From Triplophysa rosa (lineage: Eukaryota; Chordata; Actinopteri; Cypriniformes; Nemacheilidae), in contig NC_079891.1 of NCBI RefSeq assembly GCF_024868665.1, positions 34,413,060-34,477,059 on the forward strand: a stretch of DNA of 64,000 nt, read 5' to 3'. Position 1 is the stretch's first letter, and each line of letters begins with the position of its first letter. The position numbers and the translations under genes are program-made. The notes under the pieces were generated by a model, which was not told the DNA's origin, did not search any database, and was given only the letters and a program-made list of their open reading frames with translations. Below, in pieces: positions 12,801 through 25,107 of the stretch.

Positions 12801-15800
12801 CCTTTACGATATAGACGTCTTTGTGCGACCGGTGATCTTTCTTGTGTGTGGATGTGGCCGTCCTGCGCAGAATGTGATCCAGGTAAAGACTGTACGGGCT
12901 GGGCCCGCGACGTTTCTTCTCATGGAAGCGCTTCAGGTGGTTAACAGCCGCGCTGGCTTGTCTGAAGAAACACGAGATTGCGAAGATTAACAGCAAAGAG
13001 AAAAGCACGGCGCTGCTGGAAATGTAAAGCAGGCTCGGCAACATTCAACCAGACTTAAAACATCAGTGGAAGTGTATGAAATGACGTCACTTGCGTTGTA
13101 CTCACAATCGTTTCTCCTGATCGATGTCAAATGAAGCTGCCATGTTGACCAGCGTTGGTAAACAGTGTAAATGATGACTGTGAGCGTGAGGAAGAATCGT
13201 ATTGGCCTGAAAGAGAGCGGACGACACACAAACATGTTTATTTTCAAATATTACAGTCTGATGTTACTCCTGCTCCATGTAAATCTACGGCAAAACTATA
13301 TCAGGTTTTTTAAACGATGTGGTTAAAAACAAGTTTCTGGACTGACGCTGTGTTTGAAGCAATTCATAACGGTAACGTCATCGTAATCTCAAACTGTAGA
13401 ACACGAGACATCACGAACAGAATGTTCTCTGCATGTATACGTGAGCACTGTAGGTCAACTGTACCATGTGTAGAAGCTCTCCGAGAAGTACAGTAGCTCT
13501 GACTGATATCTGTCCATCACTGCCGGTCACCACCTCCACCAGACCCTGCGCGAAAACACACGCACACCATTAGCGTGAAAGATATCAAACACATCATGTT
13601 CCATGGTTAAAGAATGAGAAACAAATCAAGTGATGAAATCTTTTTCTACCTCCAGCAGTCCACTGTTGATAAAGGCTGACAGCAGCAAAGCCAGATAGTT
13701 ATCCATCAGATCTGGTCTGGAAAAACAAAAAACGCCCAAAAAAAGATATTTCTTCCATGTGATCTGTTTAGACCAGTGTTGGGTCGCGGAGTGCACGGTC
13801 TAAAGCTCAGTTTATTCTCGTGCGTTGGACCTACGCCGCAGGCTACGTGTCGGTTTTCATTTATAATTCTGCGTCGTCGTCCGCGTCGACAGGCAATGAC
13901 CACTAGGCGTCAGTGTCCACGCGCGTGTTGCTTGTGTAACCAAGACAAGAGCCGAAGAAGAAGCATTAGCAGCGATAGCGGCAAGTAAACGGTCCCTTTT
14001 GTTGCAGCTTGAGATGTTAAATACAGAATAACAAATAATATACTTAGACAATTCATTCGGAAATGCGTTTGAGTAAACATGACGCTATCGCGGAGTTTTT
14101 TCACCCGAGGGAGGGGTTCAAACAGACCAATCACAGCGCTTGTGGTCCGCATTGAGTTGACGCGTAGGTACTACGCACGAGTATAAACTGAGTTTAAGAA
14201 ACAACATCAACAACAAAAAACATAATTCTAAATGTTAGAGACTTTTATTTTGAAAGACGTGAGTGAAAGGTGTGATAAAACAGTCAAATACTTTATGTAG
14301 CGTATATTTACCTGGATCGTGCTCTGTGAGGCAATATGACTTTGGCCTCGGCGGCTACAAATCCATCAGATAACCTCCAGCCGTCCTGAAACCTGCTGGG
14401 GTCTGAACATCACAATAACACGCTTCAGACATACAGACAGCGGAACATGCAAAATAAAGGACAGGCGTGACAACACATTACTATCAGTTTCTCACCCACA
14501 CTGTGCAGGGCTTCCTCAAAATCATCCGTCACCATGGGAACAGGCAATCTGAAGATGTCATACATGACCTCTAATAAAGCTTTCTGTAGAAACAGACGCA
14601 TGGCATCTCAGATCAGAACAGCAGCGGGGTTGGAAACGACATGACGGTGAGAAAATAAGACATTTTCATTCACAGGTGAACTAGATTCCTGCAGCTCAAA
14701 CTGTGAATTCCAACGAATCAGTTTATAAAAGATTCAACGATTCATTTACAAGCTCTTGCTTATCTGAATCGTCTCTTGAACATATAAAAAATGTATTCGT
14801 TATCTATACCCTACAGCACCGCTTGGATGATTGAAAAGCATTAGTGAACCGTTTAAGACTCACCCTGACCTCCATGTTCGGTATACAGAGCAGACCGATC
14901 AAAGACTGAACGCCTGAGTTTCCAGCTTTACACAGATTGATGATACCTGCAGGAGAACACACGAGCAGACGACATGAGAGATGAGATGCGAGAGGCGGCG
15001 CTTTTCATCCAGACGGACACTGAAGTGGACGTCATACCTGACCATGAGCGGAACGCAGCCACAATGGCCATTTTACTGGATAAAAAACGACTCTCTCTGT
15101 CCTCTCTGTGAAAAATGAGGAGTTAGAAACACACTTATGAAGTCAACCGCAACAGATTTTTCTAATTGAAGCATACAGTAGTATGAGACTGAGTGCCAAG
15201 AAACATGAAGCTTATTGAAAAAAAATTGAGCTTATTATAAAAAAGGCTGAAAATTGTGTGATGTGAACGTGGTTTGGGTGAATTATTCATTAAAGTAGGA
15301 TTGAAGGTGGTTAGTAAATAAGTGTGTAGTTAATTTGTACTAGGAAAAAAATCAAATACACACATATGAAGAAAGTACTCACTTGATCTGTGCCTCCGCT
15401 GTGTCGGGGTTGTGTCTGTAGTGAAAGTCTGTGTAAGGTGCAAGAATTTGCTGGAAAAGATAGATACAACGTCAACAACTAGAAAAAGATGTGAAAAGTG
15501 TAAAGTGAGAGAGATAGTGTGAGAGAGAGAGAGAGAGAGAGAGAGGATAGGGATGAAAACATGAAACGGGCCAGATTCAACATTTATAAATAACAGAAAT
15601 ATATAGACGGTTTCATCTTAACGACATAAACAAACGTTACTGCGCATGCGCACTTTGTGACCCCAACTTAACTTCCGGTACACATTCAAAAACAATAGAC
15701 CTTTAGATTGTTTCTGATAACAAGCAAAAGAAATCGAGAAGAACCGTTACTTGGCTAAACTTGCCTCACCAAAAGTTTGAATTTAGACTGCGATACCAAA

Positions 15801-18800
15801 CTCAACCACTAGATGTAAATGTACCGTACGGTTTCTTTAAATGCGACCAAAATACAGGACCCATTCAACAAATCCTTTATTTAATAAGATGAACATACAA
15901 CAAAATTACAAATTTTGAAAAAAAAAATACAATTATGATACAGTAAAATAATAACACAAATGAATTATTAACATAAATAAAATAATATATAAATAGTTAT
16001 ATTATTAGAACTAGCCAAACAGAGGCCAGAAGTTAACTGGGGGTCCGCGCGTCCGATGAAACGTCTATAGATATAATGTAGACATAAAACAATTGTTGAA
16101 TTAAAAACCAACATTTGTGAGATTTGTGGAACTGTTTCTTACGAGTTTGCTTAAAGCCCAAAAGCTTTTTGGTTTGTACATTAAAATGTGAAAATATTGT
16201 CAGATGAGTACAAATCTGAACTCTGATAGCTTCTCTATTAGCGTAAATACAGTGATAAGCGCCACACTCTCATGACGTGTTTTTACCGTAACAACAGATA
16301 TAAGCATACAGACTTCTCATGAATGAGATCGCATGGGTGTTCGAATCGAGATCGCGATCTGATAACGATTCATGGTGCCGCTCTAACACATTTGATTTTG
16401 GAGTTCTGTATGTCACACACTCTCTTCATGCATCAGTTTGTGTGTTTGGTGTTGTGTGTGTACCTCTAGTTCAACATCAGCGCGCAGGTATTGTCGTGTT
16501 TGTGGGTGATTGAGCAGGTGCAGTATGGTGGTGATCAGAGCTTCATTGATCCGGCTCAGCTGACAGTCCAGAACGTTCTTTAGGATGGTGCTCAGACCTC
16601 CCTGCAGGGCCACCACCTCTGGATTTCTCAACGCTGAAAGACAACGAAAAAACCTTTCGCAGTGAATATCAAACACATACTGTACATTAAACAGTGATAG
16701 AGCTCACAACACGCAATAGAAACAGTAGTGGAAGCAAAGCCTCGATCAAATTGCCAGCGACAAATATGAAATATTTGAAGGGGAATAAATTGGTCAATTG
16801 GTTGAATGCAGCTTTAAACACACTAAGAGAATACAAAATAAGGAAAAAACAACAAAATAACTACACTCTTACCAAGTTCACAAATGGTGGCGATACACGC
16901 TCGCACCATCCGATCTCTCTGCTGCAGCCCATCGTTTCCCACGGCGATCAAAGAATTCGTCACCGACCTCGGGAAGAGCTGCGCGTTCACCGTTATCATC
17001 TGAACGGGAAAAATAACGGAGATTGACCACAGAGAAAGATGACAGAAACCATTCAAAAGAGAAACGAGCGTTAGGTCAAAGGTCGTAGTCGTACCTTTCT
17101 GACCAATCGGAGGGCTTGAGTTCTTTCCACCTCATTACTCTGCTGGATGTCAATACACCTGAACACAAACTCATACATCTCAGAACAGAAGACGTTTTGG
17201 CGTGTGAAATATGGAGGAAGCGGGCGGGCAGGTTTACCTGGAGATGAGGTAATCCACCTGCAGCTGAAGAACTTTCTGAAGGACGCGGCTCTCTCGGATC
17301 AGATGGCGCAACGCTCTCAAACCCGCTGCCCGAACCTCTTTCACCTCATTCAGCAATGCCACGCGCAAACTAACACCGCAAAAACGCGAGAGGATCATAC
17401 AAACACATCATTTACGTCCACGTTATTCTCTGAAAATGAGTTCCGATAAGAAAAACAAAGAAGAAAAGGAAATAAACTTCAATCTGATAGTGTTTTTACT
17501 CTGAATAGTTATTTGTGATGCTCACCAAATGATGATTTCCTCAAATGTAAATCCTAGCTTTTCTTCACAATGATTGACACTGTTTAGGAGCTGAAAAAGA
17601 GAGACAGTTCATCTTTTCTTTCCGTCAGAAAACAAAACGTACAGATCTCAATTCATTATCATTTTATCTATAATAGCACTGTTTATCTATAAAATCTCTC
17701 AAAGCTCTGCAATAAAAAACAAGAGGAACACAAAGTGTTGTTTTCATGTGTTACTGTGAAGCTGCACGATGACCTTAGCAGGCCTCTATGCATGTGCACA
17801 TGTTTGTGATGATGTCAGACCTCAGGCAGTTACAGGGGTCATGTGACCCCGTGAGAGGATTAGATCTCCTCTATGTCAGCAGCCTTAAAAGGCCACGCAC
17901 ACACACACACACACGCGCGCACACGCACACACACATGCACACACACACACACGCACACACACACACGCATGCACGCGCACGCACGCATACACACGCACAC
18001 GCACGCACGCACGCACTAACCAGAAGATGAACAAGACATATTTAATATCTGGTGTGTGCGTATTTCAAACATGTACAGACACACAAAACTAAACACAAAC
18101 TGCCTGTTGTTGTTTACCACAAACAGATCTGCCCAGAGTAGAAGAATCAACAAACAGAATAATATTACATTAACAGCTCTTTCTAGAGTCTGCATAAACA
18201 CCCGCACTGAATCTAGATTTGATCATTTAAACGGTATCACAAAGCTAGGGTGTGTATTGTCACATTACATTTATGTGAATACGTTTAACACTTAGTCTTG
18301 GCTTAAGTGTGAACAACAGTAAAAGAAAGTCTTGCCCAATACTGAGGAGTCAAATATTTGGTCATGAACATCCCTAAACCTAACCATAACCTATGCAGAC
18401 TTCCCCACAAAACGGCACAAAAAAAAAGAAATACAATTCTTTCGATTTTGTCCGGGCCTGGTTGAGATCTCCATGCTGACGTTGCGGCAACATTCACTGA
18501 AGCTCTGTTACCTTCACAAAGTTGTTCAGATGGCCAAGCTTCCTCATGTTGGAGACCCCGTGAGGTTTAGCGATGTTCTGCAGGATCTCACGCATGTTAT
18601 CGGAGGGTTCTGTGGAAAGCAATAATCACAAGATGAAGATCTGTGTGCATCAGGAGAGATTATAACCAGCAGCGCATCTCCATGCACACCATCAAAAAGA
18701 AGTCTTTTAATAAACATTTAGGATCTTGTGTTAGCATGTATACGATATTATGACCAATATTCTGTGATACCGATTTCGTCTTTACACAAAAAGGGCACTT

Positions 18801-19593
18801 TTTATTTCAGATCGCGGTATAAATCACACAAGGGTGCAAGAAAGCATCAATGCACCTTAATAGCACTATTCATTCCAAATGAAACAAAGCCGTTGCATGA
18901 CTAGGTGGTGGCTGAAATGATATACTTACTACCGACGTGAAAATATGATGTACTTTAAATCACAATATAATAGTAAAACACCTACACTTTAGTATTAACC
19001 ACTGATAAACCGCAATACATACTGTAATAGTATAGCTAAGTTACGGTTTAAAAATACAATAACATCATCTAAGAATGTTAATAGAGAAAATACTAAAGTA
19101 CTTTCATGTGGGTGTATGACACAGAGCTGACAGCGTACTTGAGGCATCACAGAAGATGTCTATTTGGGCAGTGTGTTGTGTTTAAGACACAAACATCATC
19201 TCATACACCCATATTCTTATTTCTCTGCAGGCCACAGATTGAGATGAAAAATGAAAACGGTGATGTAATAACGCTAGATTTGATTACTGTTGGGATATTG
19301 GGAGCCACACAGATGATGTTAATGGTGATAGGGAGTGTTGTTTATTGTCTTTAGGGGGACTCACCCCGCGTGAGATCCAGCGGTACATTCTCCTCCCCGC
19401 TGTCATTCCGACCTGGTAAACACACAGAATGACATAATAAAGATGCGCGAGCCTCAATTCAAGTCATACAAATTACACAAAAGGGAGGTTTATTAAAAAC
19501 GCCGGCCTTTAAAGGAAACCGGCTTGTGGGTGGTGTTAACTTGCCTCGCATCCGTACACTCCGGGTCTGACGGCCGCGGATGCTGCCCGCCAT
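822..19593 (-). CDS. rictor: Rictor, mTORC2 scaffold subunit (complete, 38 coding exons)
   Basis: Rictor is the large scaffold that defines mTOR complex 2, which phosphorylates AKT, SGK and PKC. Coding exons, 5' to 3': 19593-19545, 19412-19365, 18609-18512, 17590-17526, 17369-17238, 17158-17095, 16999-16873, 16633-16464, 15450-15383, 15105-15038, 14946-14864, 14583-14496, 14402-14312, 13716-13650, 13545-13465, 13206-13106, 12961-12802, 12143-12042, 11924-11878, 11783-11648, 11564-11365, 11126-11000, 10138-9974, 9096-9020, 8917-8839, 8764-8655, 8579-8492, 8414-8322, 8244-8138, 7705-7476, 7022-6047, 5397-5220, 5013-4929, 4850-4644, 4552-4397, 4327-4204, 2872-2734, 893-822. They sum to 5058 nt, giving 1685 aa (human about 1708), with every phase consistent. 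The N-terminal two thirds is the helical-repeat region (Pfam RICTOR_N, RICTOR_M, RasGEF_N_2, RICTOR_V). The large exon 31 encodes the disordered phospho-region, including RSRTTTES near residue 1122, the counterpart of human T1135. The C-terminal zinc ligands appear kept: H1493, C1498, C1501 and C1629 (FDDICLYSEV). The start aligns with human MAAIGRGRS; in-frame upstream Met codons exist. Fish can carry two rictor paralogues and I cannot say which this is. Confidence 0.97.
935..1684. mobile_element. TTAA-flanked non-autonomous DNA transposon in the last rictor intron
   Basis: The element body spans 939-1680 and has a TTAA on each side (935-938 and 1681-1684). Its ends are inverted repeats beginning AGGGGTCATATG, matching over about 17 bases with one mismatch. 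A TTAA duplication is typical of piggyBac-type insertions, but no transposase is present. A 62-codon frame at 1298-1486 inside it has no recognised homologue. Confidence 0.75.
1774..2056. mobile_element. Short inverted-repeat element (TGCTGTG...CACAGCA type)
   Basis: The left end reads ATGCTGTGATCACACCAAAC and the right end is its near-perfect reverse complement (TTTGGTGTGAACACAGCAT). This is a roughly 280-bp palindromic MITE with no coding capacity, sitting in the last rictor intron next to the TTAA-flanked element. Confidence 0.65.
3111..3420. repeat. Palindromic MITE, TTAAAGGGACAGTTC family
   Basis: The left end TTAAAGGGACAGTTCACCC mirrors the right end GGGTGAACTGTTCCTTTAA, and the interior is a long imperfect palindrome around a stretch mentioning CTATGGGAGTCAATG. 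I recall this family as very abundant in cyprinid genomes. Related copies or fragments are at 22298-22670, 38826-39190, 50020-50258 and 60470-60701. Confidence 0.8.
3453..4124. mobile_element. Non-autonomous hAT-type transposon with perfect 8-bp target duplication
   Basis: The 672-bp element begins CAGGGGCGGATTTA and ends TAAGTCCGCCCCTG. It is flanked by identical 8-bp direct repeats ACTGTAGT at 3445-3452 and 4125-4132. An 8-bp duplication with CAGGG-like ends is diagnostic of the hAT superfamily. There is no intact transposase. It lies in the rictor intron between the exons at 2734-2872 and 4204-4327, only about 70 bases from the latter. Confidence 0.85.
9160..9893. mobile_element. Probable degenerate hAT-type element in a rictor intron
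   Basis: The ends are TAGCGATGAAACGATTC and, on the opposite strand, TAGGGATGGAATGGTTCAC. The flanking octamers GTACCAAC and ATATCAAC match at 6 of 8 positions, as expected for an old target duplication. The interior contains the cyprinid CGATTAATCACGATTAATCG repeat motif. There is no open reading frame of note. Confidence 0.55.
13800..14198. mobile_element. Inverted-repeat element in a rictor intron
   Basis: The left end CTCAGTTTATTCTCGTGCGT pairs with the right-end sequence ACGCACGAGTATAAACTGAG in inverted orientation. The body is GC-rich and CpG-rich compared with the surrounding intron. There is no transposase, the target duplication is not clear, and the superfamily is not assigned. Confidence 0.55.
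15521..15545. repeat. GA dinucleotide microsatellite
   Basis: This is a run of about twelve GA units in a rictor intron, roughly 70 bases upstream in transcription (higher coordinate) of the exon at 15383-15450. It is a likely length polymorphism. Confidence 0.9.
17895..18016. repeat. CA-rich microsatellite with CG interruptions
   Basis: About 120 bases of CACACA and CACGCACG tracts lie in a rictor intron. The alternating purine-pyrimidine run is potentially Z-DNA forming. The long open frame across it on the plus strand is a by-product of the repeat and is not coding. Confidence 0.95.
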
Positions 19594-19660
19594 GTTGGCT
19601 GGGACGGTCATCTTCACAACACCGGAACTCTCGCGATGTTTGTGAAAAGCCCTCTTCACA
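19594..19660 (-). promoter_or_regulatory. rictor 5' UTR and core promoter motifs
   Basis: Just upstream of the rictor start codon are a CCGGAA ETS-like core (19622-19627) and the octamer TCTCGCGA (19629-19636). The octamer is most of the TCTCGCGAGA element found in TATA-less housekeeping promoters and bound by BANP. No TATA box is visible. This matches the expected constitutive expression of rictor; function here is inferred from motif and position. Confidence 0.45.
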
Positions 19661-19957
19661 GATGCAACCTCAGGACCTTCTTATCTACATTTTTACGCAT
19701 TTTTAAAAGCGACTTACAGTAAATTATTAACTATACGTTTTTATCAGTATCTGTGTCCATTTTTTTATTTTAATGAGTATTTTTATATATTTATGTGAAA
19801 CATCTTTCGGCCTCAGCACCTAGTGCGATGACAGCTTTTAAATGTTTATAAAACGAAAAGCAATTTAATACGTCAATATTCAGTAATTATTAACTACAGT
19901 AATGATCACAATAATGTAATATAATTAAATTTGGACTGTTATAAATATAAAATAAAT

Positions 19958-20264
19958 TAGGGCTGTCAAACGATTACCCACGATTAATCGCATCCAGAAT
20001 AAAAGTTTGGGTTTACATAATGTATGTCTGTGTACTGTGCATATTTATTTTGTAGTTATAAAAACATACGCATTTATTTAAGAAAAAATAAAATATTAAT
20101 AAACACATTTAAATTATTGGCAAATATAAATAAATACATGCAAACATTTTCTAAATATATACATGTTAGTGTTTATAAATACTAAATTAATATGCACAGT
20201 ACAGACATACATTATGTAAACACAGACTTTTATTCTGGACGCGATTAATCATTTGACAGCCCTA
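19958..20264. repeat. Palindromic MITE, TAGGGCTGTCAAACG family
   Basis: The left end TAGGGCTGTCAAACGATTA mirrors the right end AATCATTTGACAGCCCTA, with inner arms containing CCAGAATAAAAGTTT and its complement. The element lies between rictor and the FYB-like gene. A partial relative is at 33470-33734. Confidence 0.75.
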
Positions 20265-20587
20265 AAAATAATAAATTTCTCCTAGGATTAAAATGAGAAC
20301 TCTTCATTTGGAGGCATCATTTGATAAACTCCTTTAATATCCTCTAAAAAAACTAGTTTACAGATCTGTCTGTAAGCCTCCTTTAAACATTAATATTTCT
20401 GAAAATTTTCATTTTCGACAGGCAGCAGTCCGTTTCTAAACACTATTTTGGTAATTTCACATAATCGCATAAATAAACATAAGCAACGAAGGTGAGCATG
20501 ACAAAAATGGTTTCCTCTGAGACAAGACGAGACCACGTGATGTTCAGTATCCAATAAGGTTAATATACGCTGCATGTTCATCCTCGC

Positions 20588-23500
20588 TTAGTCGTTGTCA
20601 TAGATACACTCTGTAACAAACAAACAAAACATGATTTGCAGCAAACACAGCATAAACAACAACAACAAAGACAGACACATTTATCGACATAGGATATTCA
20701 AACTGACCTTCTCCAACATCATCATAAACAGAATCGTCCCTTAGACAGGAGGGAAAATGAGACCAAATAAGCTGTGTGAACCCAGTGAGCTTATAAAAAA
20801 CAACCTTCCTTACTAAAATCTGAAGAAATCAGAAAAACTCGACTTACTGTTCTACATTAGCAGTGGACACATAACCAACTGGAATAGGAATAGAGATGTA
20901 TTGTAAAATATATTTTTACATTAATTAAACTTCATTGAACCTTGAAACGACCACCTACTGGATAATAACATGATTTAAATACGACTTAAAAGTAAATAAA
21001 TCATTATGTTTTGTCTGTTTATTACGTTACAAAAGAACAGTTTTTTTTCCATTGTTCCCTCATTTTACAACTTTATTCTCCTGAGGTAAAGCGCATTTGA
21101 CTCACCTTCAGGATTAAATTCAAGGTCAGGGGGTGGTGGGGGGAAGCTGCCAAATCACGGTAAAATTACAGTAGAGATGATACAGGTTGCAAGTGAACCT
21201 TTTGTAAGATTGCTTTCAAATCCATTGCTCGGATGTTCAGAAAAATACTCACCTGAAATCCTCTTCCACATATGCATACACATCAGCATCACTTTCATCT
21301 GCTGTTACAAACCAATCATGCTCATTTACATTTCCTACAATTAATACGTGCTCAAATATCGCAATGGTCCATACGCATTTTTTTTACATAAAGAAAGTGA
21401 TAGTTGTGGCTTACCAGCAGGTAAACTGAAAAAAAAAGACAATATCAAATGAAACCATTAAAGAATGGGATGCAAATAATCCGAGGAGTGTCCATATTGC
21501 TTTCTTACTTTTTGAGGTGATCATCCGTTCCCGTGTTATTGTGATTATACAAAACATTGCGTGTGATTATTTCAGTGCACTCATCTACCGTGTCAGGCTT
21601 TACAAAACCGTCTGTAAAAAACACACACGCAAAGTGAAAATAGCATCACGGCTAAAGTTAAAGCAAAAAGGAAGTTTGAAGAATATATAAACCGATGCTG
21701 CAGATGAGAACCACAGGAAATATAAATATGATCTGTCACATATGTGAAGTGCTACACGTTGACCTTCAATTTTAGTCCTGGTTTTAAACATGGCTTTATC
21801 TACTGCAAGTATTGTCAGACAAAATGTTAAATGCTCTCTCACTTTAGATAAAAATGTCTGTTAAATGGATAGACATGATTATGTTGAGAAATATGATTTT
21901 TGAATAAACGAAGACTACAATTTAGCAATAAGTTTGTTTCTTAGGGGACTTGTCATATAGAATATATTTATTTTAATTTAAAATGACTTGATAAAGGTGA
22001 ATCTCACGAACCATGTCTTATGGGGCTTTTAAGATTTTCATTATCATGTCCCTGAACACACAACACGCACTGTGTGTCGCAGCCTTAAATTATGAAGTAT
22101 AATCAAACTGGTTTACAAAAGTCATTACAGCTGAAAATGTTTCATCTTGACTAGCGTTGAGTTCAAGGTGATAAAACTGCAGACTGGAGATCTCTAAAAT
22201 TGGTGGTCAACTCCAAAAGTGGGTGTTTAGGGTTAGGCGCATCGTGCCACGCCCCCTTTGAAATTTCCTGCCCATATTTGGAGATCTCCAGGTAACTTAA
22301 AGGGACAGTTCACCCACAGATGAAAATTCTGTCATCATTTACTCGTTGTTCCAAATCTGTATAAATGCCTTTGTTTCGATGAACACAGAGAAATATATTT
22401 GGAAGAATGCTTCCAAGCACACAGTTCTTGGTCACCATCGACTACCATAGAAAATTACAGTGGTAGTTAAAAGTGTCCCAGAACGGTTTGATTTCCTACA
22501 TTCTTAAACAAAGAAATTTATAAAGATTTTTTCCTACTATGGGAGTCAACTGCGTTAAGCAATCTTCCAAATATCTTTCTCCGTGTTCAACAGAACATAT
22601 AGATTTATACAGATTCGAGGGTGAGAAAATGATGACAGAATTTTCATTTTTGGGTGAACGGACCCTTTAATTTTGCTTTAAAAGTAGATTTTGTTTCACT
22701 TATTTTGATGAATTAATGTATAAACATATGTGTCATGACTTACGGATCACATCATTTTTTACAGTGTATAACTGTGTTTAACTGAGTATTTGATATGTCA
22801 GACAGACTCACAGTGGCCTTCTCTGTTTCTGGCCAGCCAGTAGCTCTTTGGGTTTTCAGTTGTGCGAATGATGTGGATGGTCTCGCCCCGTTTCAGCGGA
22901 AGCTTGTTCTTGCCGCTCTTATGGTCTACATTAGCTTTCACTGTTGAAACCACCATGACCGGACCTTTGATCTGTGGCACAGAAACACAGTGATGTAACA
23001 TTATCACACGATCCACACACGGTCATTTGGTTTTCCTTTCGACTTGGGGTGATGAAAATGTTCTTGAGACGAAGATTCTTATAATCACTTTAAACTTTTT
23101 CCTGGCCTCCTGCTCTCTCTTCTCCTGCAGTCTCTTCTCTTTCTTCTCCTGCTCCGAGCGCTTCTTCTCGTCTCTATCAAATCTTTTCTTGACTGCTTTC
23201 GAATCGTTCGTTTTTTCTTTCTCACTCGATTCATTGTCGTGTTCGGGCCTGTGTGGGTAAAGAGAGCGTTGTTTTTCACATAATCTCTTCTGAACCGATT
23301 TGAAATGGAATGAAGCCCAGATGGTTTGCATCATCAGGCGTTTAAGAAATACAGTCAGTTATTTTTTTACTGTATTTGTTTGTCACTAATAGAACGCTCA
23401 TCTAAAGATGGTTTGAATAGCTGTGAGCTCAAGTGTGAGCGGATCTCACCGGCTGCTGTCACAATCCTCATACGTTTCCTCATTCGACTCCTACAGCAGC

Positions 23501-25107
23501 CACGAAACATAAAGCAGCAAGAACATCAGCTTCACAGTATACCAGACATAAAAATCAATGAATAAAATCATTGAAAACTAAACTAGAACAGAGTTGACAG
23601 TCATTCATTCGTTTTCTGCATAATCAAACTGAATGTTGGTGATGATGTCACTTCCTGTTAAGACGTTTGCTTCTTCGCAGTCTATTTTTACTACAGTAAG
23701 TGTCACAAAAAGCCGTGACATGCAGTGATACAGTGAAGTAAACGAAGTTAAGGTTTTCTCTTTACCTGAAGATCACCGCTGCTTTTACCTAAAACACAAA
23801 AGTGACGATTAATTCAGAGTCAAGCATTGCTAATGGAACAAGTCGTCAGATATAGTGAACACGTGAAGTCTGACGTCTAAACGTCATTGAATTAGAGAAC
23901 AAAATAATACACCAAATAAAGTTCAGAACTCCAACTTTTTGGAAGTCACGTTTAAAATACATCTCACTTGGTAACACGGTTTACTTTTTATGTCAATGTG
24001 CTGTACATATCAAGCATTAGTTTGAAGAACTTCTCTGTGAGTGCAGGAACAGATGATGACCTAATGAAGATGGCGTTGTGTTCATGAATTCCACATCATC
24101 ATAACCCTCCAGAAGACCCGGAACCCTGTTTTACAGCAGACGAAATAAAGACATGAAGCATAACATGTTTAAACTTATTTACATATAGCAGACACTTCAA
24201 TCCAAACCTTCTATGAAATGATCAACAGTAGCATGATATATTTTGCAAGCGTTACAGTATTGTGTACAATATGAAATACACTCACAATGAAGGGGGCACA
24301 GGAGGGAATATAAAGTTATCTGGTAGAGGCGGAGTCTCAGATGTGATTGACAGGAGATCAGGTGGTGGTGGGAATAATTCTGTATTGTTGGTTTCTGATA
24401 AAGTTGGACACAGAGCAGTGACGTGTGTTAACCACACAAACTTTTGTTACAGCTAAATTAATTCATCACCTCATGTGCAAAAGTTGAGTTATGGGTCACA
24501 GTGGCCACAGGAATGTTTTTAGAAACTTTAGACTGGTTTTACTTTTAATCCAAGATGTAACACGGACCAGAAACTTTGCTTACAGGTTTAAAAGACGGCG
24601 TTTCTCTGTTTTTAACAATTCAATCCTAGCCTAAACTTCTTGCTGCTCGATGCTTGGTTTAGAAAATGTGCTTAAAATAATTAAATTGCCTGCTTTGGTA
24701 TCTTGGTGTTTAACACAATGTCAATAATAACGGTTCATAAAATCATGGCCATTGTCAATACCCATTTATTCGGACACCACCGTTGTACTCCTGACAGGTA
24801 TTCACACATTATTCCAGATGATTATTATGAATCTGAATAATAAAAAACACATTTCAAACTTACCTGGACTGGATTTCTTAGCGTTTCTTCTGAACACATC
24901 ACAGTTGACATGCGGAGGTCTCTGTGGTTTAGGAGGACACTTTCCCAAAGCAAACACACTGGGGAGAGGTTTTCTTTTTGGCATTAATAAAGCACCCTGC
25001 GGCCGGCCGGAGATCTTCACGGGTGTGTTCGTATCTTCCTGAAAACCAGGTTCCCATGGAATGGGCGGTCTGGGAAGACCCAGCCGTCTTGTTCCAATCG
25101 ATGCCAT
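20588..25107 (-). CDS. FYN-binding protein (ADAP)-like adaptor, short form with one helical SH3 domain
   Basis: FYB/ADAP is a leukocyte adaptor that links SLP-76 and SKAP proteins to integrin activation. Exons, 5' to 3': 25107-24864, 24394-24286, 24125-24061, 23788-23766, 23490-23450, 23248-23089, 22971-22812, 21611-21509, 21425-21415, 21301-21253, 21146-21106, 20878-20848, 20739-20708, 20610-20588; total 1092 nt, 363 aa. Matches to human FYB1 run in order: KRKPLPSVFAL then a PPKPQRPPHV proline motif, EETYEDCDSS, a charged helix at about 161-214, and a helical SH3 fold at about 205-285 (ARKKFKIKGPVMVV, then KLPLKRGETIHIIRTTENP). These are followed by a SFPPPPPDLE stretch, VYDDVGE, and the terminal CIYDND identical to human. 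The long disordered N-terminus and the second SH3 domain of human FYB1 are missing. Exon 9 is an 11-nt micro-exon. Position upstream of rictor matches human FYB1-RICTOR. PRAM1 or FYB2 are alternative family members; synteny favours FYB1. Confidence 0.88.
22183..22293. repeat. Small inverted-repeat element in an intron of the FYB-like gene
   Basis: ACTGGAGATCTC at the left and GAGATCTCCAGGT at the right form an inverted pair about 110 bp apart. It sits immediately beside the palindromic MITE at 22298-22670. There is no coding content. Confidence 0.5.
22298..22670. repeat. Palindromic MITE, TTAAAGGGACAGTTC family (second copy)
   Basis: The ends TTAAAGGGACAGTTCACCC and GGTGAACGGACCCTTTAA are inverted. 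The interior is an imperfect palindrome like the copy at 3111-3420. It is intronic to the FYB-like gene. Confidence 0.8.

Noticed and set aside
17788..18030. His/Thr-rich open frame
   Set aside because: It is produced by the CA microsatellite.
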